A stretch of 9,671 bases of DNA, taken from positions 1-9,671 of the forward strand of contig JASLFQ010000050.1 of assembly GCA_030150595.1 (NCBI GenBank). Reading direction: 5' to 3'. The stretch's first letter is position 1, and each line of letters starts with the position of its first letter. Of this stretch, positions 1 to 6,117 are shown in pieces. The notes below the pieces were generated by a model, which saw only the letters and a program-made list of their open reading frames with translations, had not been told where the DNA came from and did no database searches. Position numbers and translations under genes: made by a program. This DNA is from Aquirhabdus sp. (GTDB lineage: Bacteria > Pseudomonadota > Gammaproteobacteria > Pseudomonadales > Moraxellaceae).

Positions 1-71
1 CAATCGTTGCTCATTCATCCTCGCAAGAAACCGAAAGTCAGATCGTCGCTTTAATTGATCATGTGAGTTGA
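1..71 (+). CDS. Possible C-terminal tail of an upstream gene (partial)
   Basis: The frame beginning at base 3 is open from the window edge to a TGA at 69-71 and gives 22 residues ending in LIDHVS, with an ordinary polar, slightly acidic composition. The other two plus-strand frames close earlier and read as R/K/S-rich, less protein-like sequence. A terminator working on this strand follows at 168-199, about 100 bases on, which fits a plus-strand gene ending here. The stretch is too short to assign a family, and it could be non-coding. Confidence 0.35.
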   Translation, partial: IVAHSSSQETESQIVALIDHVS

Positions 72-167
72 TGTTTTATTTCATCGCTTTGTCATCTATT
101 CTCGCTATAGTGAGATCCAACAAAAGGACGTCGTGTAACAATGTGGAAGTTGTATAAAAAATTCTAT

Positions 168-199
168 AAGCCCATCTCGATAGATTTGGGCTTTTTTAT
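168..199 (+). terminator. Rho-independent terminator, probably bidirectional
   Basis: AAGCCCA (168-174) pairs with TGGGCTT (187-193). TCT (175-177) can also pair with AGA (182-184) around a CGAT loop, with a two-base TT bulge. The plus strand continues into a T-rich tail. Read on the minus strand, the same hairpin is followed by ATAGAATTTTTTA, so it could also end the dipZ transcript coming from the right. It lies between convergent genes, which suits a shared terminator. Confidence 0.8.
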
Positions 200-218
200 T
201 GGGAACTTCTTTTTATTG

Positions 219-250
219 AAATTACAGCAGAGATTGTTTTACTGTAATTT
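219..250. repeat. Perfect 9-bp inverted repeat downstream of dipZ
   Basis: AAATTACAG (219-227) and CTGTAATTT (242-250) are exact reverse complements separated by 14 bases. The repeat lies 28 bases past the dipZ stop codon on the minus strand. It has no long T-tract on either side, so it is a weak terminator at best. It may be an mRNA 3'-end stabilising hairpin or a protein-binding palindrome. Confidence 0.5.
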
Positions 251-277
251 CTGAGCCTGCTTAGCGCATGCCATGAA

Positions 278-2068
278 CTAGCCAAAAGTGAATGAGAATA
301 TTTCTACATTGGGATCTAGAAACTCAATGTTGAAAGTTCTGTCTTTCACGGGTTGGGTTTGACGGATTAATTGGTACAGCCGCTGTCCTGTCACGATGCC
401 CATACCATTTTCGTCGGTATCAACGCCATGATTTGCACCTGGTGCTAAGCCATTTAAGGTAACGCGGAAATGGATGGGCTTTCCATCTGAACTTCCCATG
501 ACCAGATGTAGATCGCGTGCATGGAAACGATAAGATAGATGACCCGTATAGCTGATCTGCACCGCACGTTCACGTTCAATACGCCAATTTCCCTCTAAGC
601 CCCATTCATTGACTTTTAGTGATTTTGGAATGGTATAAGTCTGCGCTTGGTCTTGAACTTCGCCACCTTTCGATGCGAAGTTACTGGCACGAGAGTAACC
701 AATATAAGTTTCAGGCGATTGTGCATCGTCCATATCCGCTGCCATGCTGACACCTGTTGCGGAATCAGTTACTAAATCTTTTGGTAAGCTTTTATGCCCA
801 GCCTCTGCAAGCAGTTGTTGAATCACTTTTTCAGATTCGTCATAACCGCCCTCGCCAAAGTGATGGGCACGAATACGTCCTTGAGCATCAATAAAATAGT
901 GCGCTGGCCAATATTCATTATGAAAGGCTCGCCAGATCGCATAATTATTATCGATCGCGACTGGATAGGTAATGTTTAAATCGTGAACAGCTTTCGTGAC
1001 ATTACCAATGTCTTTTTCAAAAGCAAATTCAGGGGCATGAACGCCAATGACGACGAGTCCTTGATCCTTGTATTTTTGCGCCCATGCGTTGACGTAAGGG
1101 AGTGTGCGTAAGCAGTTAATACAGGAATAAGTCCAGAAGTCGATCAGTACTACTTTGCCACGTAAATCCGCAGCGGTAAGCGGCGGCGAGTTCAGCCATT
1201 GTACTGCACCATCAAGCGGAGGCATGGTGCCTTCAATAGGTAAATTAGAAGGCGTTCCGTTCACTGTATTTGCAATGCTACTTGCAGTATTTATTGCAGT
1301 CGTGTTTTGCATAACCTGTGGCTGAGCGTGATCTAATAGCGACTGCTCAATCTTGGCGGTACGTGTCAGCGATAGTTTAGTTAAGAATCCTGTATCGAGT
1401 CCGAACGCAATGGCGACGACACCGATGAGTACTGCAACACCAAGACCATGACGAATCCATTCGCCGATACCTAAGCTATTTTTCATGGCAGTAAAGACTT
1501 TGCCACCAATCAAGAGTGCGGCTGCAAGCGAAGATGCTGCACCAAGTGCGTAGGCAAACAGCAAGATAGTTGTACGTCCATTCGCACCATCTAGAGCAGC
1601 ACCTGTAAGTACCAAACCTAAGATTGGCCCCGCACATGGCGCCCACAATAATCCTGTCGCAATACCGAGTAGGAACGATGGAATGATTGTGGCATATGGA
1701 CTCTCTGCTTGATCGCCAGACTTGGATTTTGGTCTGTCGGCTGATTTCAATACGCGATTACCCAGTGCCACAAATGGGCGAGAGAGGCGATCAGAGAGCG
1801 CTGGAAAGAGTAGCGTTAGTCCGAATATGCCAAGCAGCAAGATTGCGGCAAAGCGACCATATTGATTGGCTTGTACAGCCCAACCGCCACCTACCGCAGC
1901 GAGTGTTGCCACCAGTGCGAACATGAGTGCCATGCCGAATAGCATTGGCAAGCTACTTTTCACAAAAGGCTGACCTGAGCGAGCAAAGACAAATGGCAGC
2001 ACAGGCAAGATGCAAGGACTCAAGATGGTGAGTGCCCCGCCGAGATATGCTAAGAGAAAGATGATCAT
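278..2068 (-). CDS. dipZ: DipZ-type thiol-disulfide relay: CcdA-like membrane domain + thioredoxin-like domain + C-terminal module
   Basis: This 596-residue protein should carry electrons from cytoplasmic thioredoxin across the inner membrane to periplasmic thiol enzymes. Residues 1-230 form a multi-pass CcdA/DsbD-beta-like domain with the paired membrane cysteines in LSPCILPVLPF (Cys19) and WAPCAGPILG (Cys145). A T/N/A-rich linker (about 235-280) leads to a TlpA-like thioredoxin fold with the active site WTYSCINC (Cys316, Cys319) and a cis-proline in WPAHYF. The last ~155 residues match the extra C-terminal region of Mycobacterium DipZ, described as resembling a carbohydrate-binding module. 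The open frame extends to a TTG at 2080, but the ATG at 2068 is preferred: GGAG (2075-2078) lies six bases upstream, inside the end of msrA, and leaves a one-base gap to the msrA stop. The gene is third in the msrB-msrA-dipZ operon, so its clients are probably the two sulfoxide reductases. A role in cytochrome c maturation, the name often given to this family, is less likely in this context. Confidence 0.93.
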   Translation of the reverse strand: MIIFLLAYLGGALTILSPCILPVLPFVFARSGQPFVKSSLPMLFGMALMFALVATLAAVGGGWAVQANQYGRFAAILLLGIFGLTLLFPALSDRLSRPFVALGNRVLKSADRPKSKSGDQAESPYATIIPSFLLGIATGLLWAPCAGPILGLVLTGAALDGANGRTTILLFAYALGAASSLAAALLIGGKVFTAMKNSLGIGEWIRHGLGVAVLIGVVAIAFGLDTGFLTKLSLTRTAKIEQSLLDHAQPQVMQNTTAINTASSIANTVNGTPSNLPIEGTMPPLDGAVQWLNSPPLTAADLRGKVVLIDFWTYSCINCLRTLPYVNAWAQKYKDQGLVVIGVHAPEFAFEKDIGNVTKAVHDLNITYPVAIDNNYAIWRAFHNEYWPAHYFIDAQGRIRAHHFGEGGYDESEKVIQQLLAEAGHKSLPKDLVTDSATGVSMAADMDDAQSPETYIGYSRASNFASKGGEVQDQAQTYTIPKSLKVNEWGLEGNWRIERERAVQISYTGHLSYRFHARDLHLVMGSSDGKPIHFRVTLNGLAPGANHGVDTDENGMGIVTGQRLYQLIRQTQPVKDRTFNIEFLDPNVEIFSFTFG

Positions 2069-2069
2069 T

Positions 2070-2762
2070 TTATTCTCCAACCAGCACTGGTGTTGCCCGA
2101 TAGTCTGTCGGATAGAGACGCTTTAAGTTTTCTACTTTGGGCAGATCGTTGATGGCGATATAGGGATTATCTGGATGCAGCGTCAGATAATTCTGGTGGT
2201 AATCTTCGGCTGGATAAAATGCTTTGAGTGGATTGATCTGAGTCACGATACGATCATGAAATATTTTAGCCTTGCTCAGTTGAGCAACGTAGGATTGTGC
2301 AACTTGTTGTTGACTAGGACTGGTATACCAAATCGCCGAGCGATATTGCGTGCCTGTGTCAGGGCCTTGGAAGTTTAGTTCAGTTGGGTCATGTGCGACT
2401 GAGAAATAAATACGCAGTAATTCACCCAAAGACACTTGATGCGGATCAAATTCCACTTGTACGGATTCCGCGTGTCCAGTATCACCGTTAGAAACGGTTT
2501 CATAATGAGCAGTTGCCGCACTTCCGCCTGCATAGCCAGAGATTGCGCGAGTTACGCCTTTGACATGCTGAAACACACCTTGTACGCCCCAGAAGCAACC
2601 GCCAGAAAACACTACGACTTCATGATTGCTGGTGACTGGTTCATTGGTGGTTGGTGCAGGTAATACGGTATTCGCTTCGTGTGCGCAGGCTGTCATAGAT
2701 AGGCAAATTGTCAGCGGCAGGAATAGTGCTTGAGCGCTATTTTTAATTAAATGGTTTTTCAT
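2070..2762 (-). CDS. msrA: Peptide-methionine (S)-S-oxide reductase MsrA, predicted lipoprotein
   Basis: MsrA reduces the S-form of methionine sulfoxide in proteins. The 230-residue product shows the catalytic motif GGCFWGVQGVF (Cys56), then YAGG, GHAESVQVEFDP and TQYRSAIW, all diagnostic of the family. The N-terminus is a signal peptide ending in a lipobox-like LSMTAC, giving a lipidated Cys26, so the enzyme is probably anchored at the periplasmic face of a membrane. The open frame can be read from a GTG at 2771, but AGGTG (2769-2773) placed six bases before the ATG at 2762 decides the start. After Cys56 there is no other cysteine, so the C-terminal resolving cysteines of E. coli-type MsrA are absent. 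The C-terminus ends in a HPDNPYI...NDLPK pattern that I associate with a clade of single-cysteine exported MsrA proteins. It lies 20 bases after msrB and 1 base before dipZ, and is surely co-transcribed with both. Confidence 0.95.
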   Translation of the reverse strand: MKNHLIKNSAQALFLPLTICLSMTACAHEANTVLPAPTTNEPVTSNHEVVVFSGGCFWGVQGVFQHVKGVTRAISGYAGGSAATAHYETVSNGDTGHAESVQVEFDPHQVSLGELLRIYFSVAHDPTELNFQGPDTGTQYRSAIWYTSPSQQQVAQSYVAQLSKAKIFHDRIVTQINPLKAFYPAEDYHQNYLTLHPDNPYIAINDLPKVENLKRLYPTDYRATPVLVGE

Positions 2763-2782
2763 GATGTTCACCTAGATATGGA

Positions 2783-3346
2783 TCAAGCGCGTGGGACGAA
2801 GCGTAGTGCAACGGAGTTCATGCAATAGCGTAGCCCAGTTGGTTTAGGGCCATCTGGAAATACATGTCCAAGATGGGCATCGCAGCGAGTGCAAGAAACA
2901 GCGGTGCGTTCCATTCCGATAGTGTAATCATCAGTCTTGGTAATATTTTCTTCTGCGATGGGTTGATAAAAGCTAGGCCAGCCAGTTCCTGATTCAAATT
3001 TGGTACTCGAGTCGTATAGCGCGGTGTCACAGCATATACAGCGGAATATCCCTGCAGTGTGCACATTCAATAATTTACCGCTGAAAGGTCGCTCTGTTCC
3101 CGCGTGGCGAGCTACTTCAAAGGACTCTTCTGGAAGTTGAGCACGCCATTGCGCATCTGTCTTAATAACTTTTGGAACTTTTACCCGACCAGTACGGACG
3201 CCTGCAGTTGAGAACGTCACGATCCAAACATCTTCTGGTTTAGCCGTTGCTTGGGCATGTCGTGGCAGCAAGCTACCGATTGAAGCAGCAGTTGCTGCGG
3301 ATACAGCGACCGTCAGGAAATTACGACGGGAATAGAGATTGCTCAT
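2783..3346 (-). CDS. msrB: Peptide-methionine (R)-S-oxide reductase MsrB, Tat-exported
   Basis: MsrB reduces the R-form of methionine sulfoxide. In this 187-residue protein the catalytic cysteine is in LRYCMNS (Cys175). Zinc ligands are two CxxC pairs, CICC (103/106) and CTRC (152/155), and HLGHVFPDGP is the family signature. The N-terminus SRRNFLTVAVSAATAA is a twin-arginine signal (Arg7-Arg8) followed by a hydrophobic segment and an Ala-rich end near AQATA. The protein is therefore probably exported already folded, with its zinc in place. The resolving cysteine usual in SGCGWPSF is threonine here (SGTGWPSF, Thr121); an extra cysteine (Cys105) sits inside the zinc motif. The ATG has GGAG (3354-3357) seven bases upstream. 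This is the first gene of the operon. Nothing suggests truncation. I could not identify a convincing promoter upstream. Confidence 0.95.
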   Translation of the reverse strand: MSNLYSRRNFLTVAVSAATAASIGSLLPRHAQATAKPEDVWIVTFSTAGVRTGRVKVPKVIKTDAQWRAQLPEESFEVARHAGTERPFSGKLLNVHTAGIFRCICCDTALYDSSTKFESGTGWPSFYQPIAEENITKTDDYTIGMERTAVSCTRCDAHLGHVFPDGPKPTGLRYCMNSVALRFVPRA

Positions 3347-3626
3347 TTTTGTTCTCCAGGGATATTCAATATTTGTCGTCCTATTAGCCTATCTTCGCCG
3401 CAAGTCGATGCGAGAAAGTGCTGATAGTCAGAATGCATCATTACGTTGTACTGGTCTATAGACGCAGCTGCCATAGAATTGTTACAAGGGTGCTAGCAAA
3501 TTTTTTAAATAATTGAGAGATGCCAATCGATATACTTTTATATACGCCATATTGATCCATTTAGATTCAGGTTTTCGGATTATTTTTTAGGTGGTTATCG
3601 TATTCGCGTGTGACTGGCTAAATGTC

Positions 3627-3635
3627 TGATATATT
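3627..3635 (+). promoter_or_regulatory. Candidate extended -10 promoter element for the His-rich gene
   Basis: TG-A-TATATT matches the extended -10 form (TGnTATAAT) at all but one base. A transcript would begin near 3642 with a leader of about 27 bases before the ATG at 3669. There is no good -35 box; GTGAC sits slightly too close (3610-3614), which is tolerable for extended -10 promoters. Confidence 0.35.
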
Positions 3636-3654
3636 CAAAATATCAATTTGAATA
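3632..3654. repeat. 8-bp perfect inverted repeat overlapping the promoter and leader
   Basis: TATTCAAA (3632-3639) and TTTGAATA (3647-3654) are exact reverse complements with a 7-base spacer. The repeat covers part of the putative -10 element, the expected transcription start and the base just before the ribosome binding region. That placement suits an operator for a dimeric repressor. The sequence is very A+T-rich, so chance is possible. Confidence 0.4.
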
Positions 3655-3668
3655 AAGGGATTTTGATC

Positions 3669-3926
3669 ATGTTTAAAAGAATGATAGGGAGTGTTCTGAT
3701 GGTTGGGTTGATGGCATTTTCAGCGACTTCAAATGCTGAAATTCTTGTGAACCATCATGGTCATCCATTTCAACAAGGCTATACACGCCACGTCTCGCAT
3801 CATCATCGATCCGTTCATCGACATTCCAAACATCATCGTCATTATCATCGTGGCTATACACAGCATTCAAACGTGGTTGACCATTGTTTGAGAATGAAAA
3901 ATGGTCAGCGTTATCGAGTTTGCTGA
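3669..3926 (+). CDS. Small secreted histidine-rich protein
   Basis: I do not recognise a named family. The 85-residue product has a signal peptide (MFKRMIGSVL then a hydrophobic run to about residue 20) with likely cleavage after SNA (residue 23). The 62-residue mature part holds 15 histidines, many in HHH, HRH and HHRHYH clusters, eight arginines, and only two acidic residues. GYTxH occurs twice (residues 38-41 and 63-66), echoed by an exact 10-base DNA repeat, which suggests internal duplication. The C-terminus has two cysteines (73 and the final residue, 85) that could form a disulfide. The start is the ATG preceded by AAAGGGA; a TTG further upstream (3648) lies inside the inverted repeat and has no binding site. 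Binding of Zn, Cu or Ni in the periplasm, as buffer or sensor, is an inference from composition only. The gene is monocistronic, with its own terminator. Confidence 0.75.
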   Translation: MFKRMIGSVLMVGLMAFSATSNAEILVNHHGHPFQQGYTRHVSHHHRSVHRHSKHHRHYHRGYTQHSNVVDHCLRMKNGQRYRVC

Positions 3927-3964
3927 TTTTCATACGAGTCTGTGATCGATCAATGGTGAGCCAT

Positions 3965-3991
3965 AAAAAAACCACGCATGGTGGTTTTTTT
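3965..3991. terminator. Strong bidirectional terminator between the His-rich gene and nadB
   Basis: Seven A plus CCAC (3965-3975) pairs perfectly with GTGG plus seven T (3981-3991), an 11-bp stem around GCATG. The symmetric A and T tracts give a U-run on both strands. It therefore can stop the small gene (ending 3926) and the convergent nadB (ending 4013). Confidence 0.9.
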
Positions 3992-4012
3992 GGCGAGTAT
4001 TCAACTTTTGAA

Positions 4013-5701
4013 TTACTCAGTTTTAAAATCAGGTGGAATCAAAATTGAATCTTTGATTTCACTTGATAACTCAGGGTAGTCGAGCGTGTAATGTAATCCT
4101 CGAGATTCCTTACGTTGCAAGGCGCAGCGCACAATCATTTCACTGACTAACGCAAGATTACGCAGTTCAATCAGATTTTTACTCATCACATAACTTGAGT
4201 AATATTCTTCAATTTCATGTTTCAGCATCTGAATGCGATTTAGTGCGCGTTCCAAGCGTTTGGTCGTGCGCACGATACCGACATAGTTCCACATAAAATG
4301 ACGCAACTCTTCCCAGTTATGCAAAATGACCACATCTTCATCAGGGTTCTGGACGCGAGAATCATCCCAATGTGGCACGTCGATGTGTGTTTGATATTCT
4401 GGCTGTTCTGTGATTTTTTGCGTAATGTGCTTCGCTGCACTTGCACCAAATACAAAACACTCAAGGAGTGAATTGCTGGCCATGCGATTTGCGCCATGTA
4501 AGCCTGTAAATGATGTTTCGCCAATGGCATATAAGCCAGCAATATCCGTTTCACTATTCAGATCCACCATCACGCCGCCACAAGTATAGTGAGCAGCAGG
4601 CACGACAGGGATTTGATCTACGGTAATATCAATGCCTAACTCTAACAGACGTTCATACAGCATTGGGAAGTGTTCTTTGACAAACTCTGGTGGGCGATGT
4701 GTGATGTCTAAATAGAGATGGCGCACACCCAGCCGTTTCATTTCATAGTCAATGGCGCGCGCGACGATGTCACGTGGTGCAAGTTCAGCACGCTCATCAA
4801 ATCGCGGCATGAACCGTTCACCATTTGGCAATCGTAAATACGCACCTTCACCGCGCATCGCTTCAGTAATCAGAAATGAGCGTGCTTTAGGGTGATAAAG
4901 ACAAGTCGGATGGAATTGATTAAATTCCATATTGGCAACACGACAACCCGCACGCCATGCCATTGCAATTCCATCGCCTGTCGCAATATCAGGATTTGTT
5001 GTGTACAAATATGATTTACTTGCACCACCACAAGCAAGCGCGACAAAGTGAGTCTGAAACGTTTTTACCTTATTTTTGGTCATGTCGAGCGCATAAATCC
5101 CGACTACACGGTTTTCGCCTGATAACCCTAATTTTTCGCTGGTAATAATATCAATCGCGGCGTAGTCAGCCAGAATGGTGACATTAGTACGTTTCTTCAC
5201 TTGACGAATCAGCGTGGTGGAAATGGCAATGCCTGTTGCATCTGCCGCATGAATAATTCGACGATGTGAATGTCCACCTTCGCGTGTCAAATGCAATTGC
5301 TCTTCCGCGTCGAGTGTAAAACGCACACCTTGCTTTAATAAGAAATCAACCGCTTCACGCCCACCTTCAACTGTAAATGCAACCGCATCACGATGGCACA
5401 ATCCAGCGCCTGCAACCAAAGTATCGTCAATGTGATTTTCTGTCGAATCGGTTTCGTCTAAAACCGCTGCAACACCGCCTTGTGCATAATATGTACTTGC
5501 TTCGGTCAACGCCGCTTTTGCCATGACGGCAACGCGTAAATGACTTGGCAGAGAAAGCCCAAGGGTTAATCCAGCCGCACCGCTCCCAACGATAATGACA
5601 TCAAAATGATCGCGTTCTAATTTGTTGTTAATTTTGGCGTTATTGATTTCATTGCTAATGTTTTTGGCATCAGTGTTGGTGTTTACATTTGGATTAGTCA
5701 T
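4013..5701 (-). CDS. nadB: L-aspartate oxidase
   Basis: NadB oxidises L-aspartate to iminoaspartate with FAD, the first step of de novo NAD synthesis; NadA then uses the product to make quinolinate. The 562-residue protein has an FAD-binding [12 protein letters not shown] motif (about residues 34-45), then [55 protein letters not shown] and [20 protein letters not shown], the typical order for NadB and the fumarate reductase flavoprotein superfamily. Loss of succinate dehydrogenase-type features and the HYTCGG context favour NadB. The N-terminus carries about 30 extra residues, roughly one third asparagine, before the FAD fold; the E. coli protein starts almost directly with the fold. No alternative ATG, GTG or TTG lies between. 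The open frame could begin at a GTG two codons earlier (5707); neither start has a good ribosome binding site. The ATG overlaps the end of a small upstream frame, so translational coupling is plausible. Confidence 0.95.
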   Translation of the reverse strand: MTNPNVNTNTDAKNISNEINNAKINNKLERDHFDVIIVGSGAAGLTLGLSLPSHLRVAVMAKAALTEASTYYAQGGVAAVLDETDSTENHIDDTLVAGAGLCHRDAVAFTVEGGREAVDFLLKQGVRFTLDAEEQLHLTREGGHSHRRIIHAADATGIAISTTLIRQVKKRTNVTILADYAAIDIITSEKLGLSGENRVVGIYALDMTKNKVKTFQTHFVALACGGASKSYLYTTNPDIATGDGIAMAWRAGCRVANMEFNQFHPTCLYHPKARSFLITEAMRGEGAYLRLPNGERFMPRFDERAELAPRDIVARAIDYEMKRLGVRHLYLDITHRPPEFVKEHFPMLYERLLELGIDITVDQIPVVPAAHYTCGGVMVDLNSETDIAGLYAIGETSFTGLHGANRMASNSLLECFVFGASAAKHITQKITEQPEYQTHIDVPHWDDSRVQNPDEDVVILHNWEELRHFMWNYVGIVRTTKRLERALNRIQMLKHEIEEYYSSYVMSKNLIELRNLALVSEMIVRCALQRKESRGLHYTLDYPELSSEIKDSILIPPDFKTE

Positions 5702-5864
5702 GCTCACGGGCGAAGAGTGCCTTTAAAATCTGAATAAGATCGTGAGTATCAAAGATTTAGCCTTGCGCTGCAAGTGGAAAAATGACTGGCAAGGTTTCTA
5801 CATTGGCGTTTTTTGCAATAAGCATCTCGATTGTTGATTGTAAAAGGAGGACTTGATTAGACAT
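5694..5864 (-). pseudogene. Small reading frame upstream of nadB, interrupted by one in-frame TAA
   Basis: From an ATG at 5864 the frame encodes 35 residues (starting MSNQVLLLQSTIEM, ending FPLAAQG), then TAA (5757-5759). It then continues without another stop for 20 more codons ([20 protein letters not shown]) to a TAA at 5694-5696. Both halves look like natural soluble protein, and the second half reads as an amphipathic helix. The final stop overlaps the nadB start as ATGACTAA, an arrangement typical of coupled genes. This suggests an intact 56-residue gene that suffered one nonsense change, for example CAA or AAA to TAA, or a 35-residue leader peptide. No Shine-Dalgarno is visible before the ATG. 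I do not recognise the family. A sequencing error at the TAA would restore a full gene. Confidence 0.45.
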
Positions 5865-6028
5865 GGTAAAAAGGATTTTTGTGCTATGGAATGAGGTTCA
5901 GTTTACATTTCTCTCGTAATTGATTGAAATTAATACTACAAGTTACAACGATTGCTAACATAAGTTTCTCTATGTTTATGGTAAAAATTCACCCTGAAAT
6001 ATCATGTTTCATTACATTATTTATTCAT

Positions 6029-6117
6029 GGGAATTTGCACTAATGGACGCAGTAGGAATGCAAGGATTTGAAGGGAATTTGCACATAACCAATCATCAGG
6101 AAAAGCAAGCGAAAAAG
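6029..6117 (+). repeat. Degenerate 44-base tandem duplication at the mucD start
   Basis: GGGAATTTGCAC occurs exactly at 6029-6040 and 6073-6084, 44 bases apart. At the same offset, AGGAATGCAAG (6054-6064) is echoed by AGGAAAAGCAAG (6098-6109). Two patches at one shared offset point to an old tandem duplication rather than chance. The first copy supplies the ribosome binding site and ATG chosen for the protease gene. Confidence 0.4.

Larger units (their letters stand above)
3347..3668. other. Divergent intergenic spacer between msrB and the His-rich gene
   Basis: These 322 bases must hold the promoter of the leftward msrB operon and that of the rightward small gene. On the plus strand I see an extended -10 candidate (3627-3635) overlapping an inverted repeat (3632-3654). 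On the minus strand only the msrB ribosome binding site is clear; no -35/-10 pair of reasonable match and spacing stood out. The part from about 3500 to 3650 is notably A+T-rich. No tRNA or protein-coding frame was seen. Confidence 0.6.

Noticed and set aside
141..254. Plus-strand frame of 37 codons starting MWKLYKKFYKP with AGGA upstream
   Set aside because: It runs straight through the terminator hairpin and its T-tract, the ribosome spacing is long (12 bases), and the second half is F/L-rich from T-runs. Probably chance.
3347..3500. Sigma-70 promoter for the msrB operon
   Set aside because: Several -10-like strings exist on the minus strand (for example TAATAG, TATAGA), but none has a reasonable -35 at 16-18 bases, so I do not place one.
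3673..3975. 100-codon minus-strand frame opposite the His-rich gene, rich in Asp
   Set aside because: The D-rich stretch is simply the complement of CAT/CAC histidine codons, and it begins inside the bidirectional terminator. The plus-strand frame has a signal peptide and ribosome site.
5757..5759. Recoding (for example selenocysteine) at the in-frame stop of the small frame
   Set aside because: The codon is TAA, which is not used for selenocysteine or pyrrolysine, and no recoding structure is evident. Mutation, error or a true stop is simpler.
5865..6042. Divergent promoters for mucD and nadB
   Set aside because: TTAGCA with TATTAA at 17 bases on the minus strand and several A+T-rich strings on the plus strand match consensus only weakly; not enough to call.
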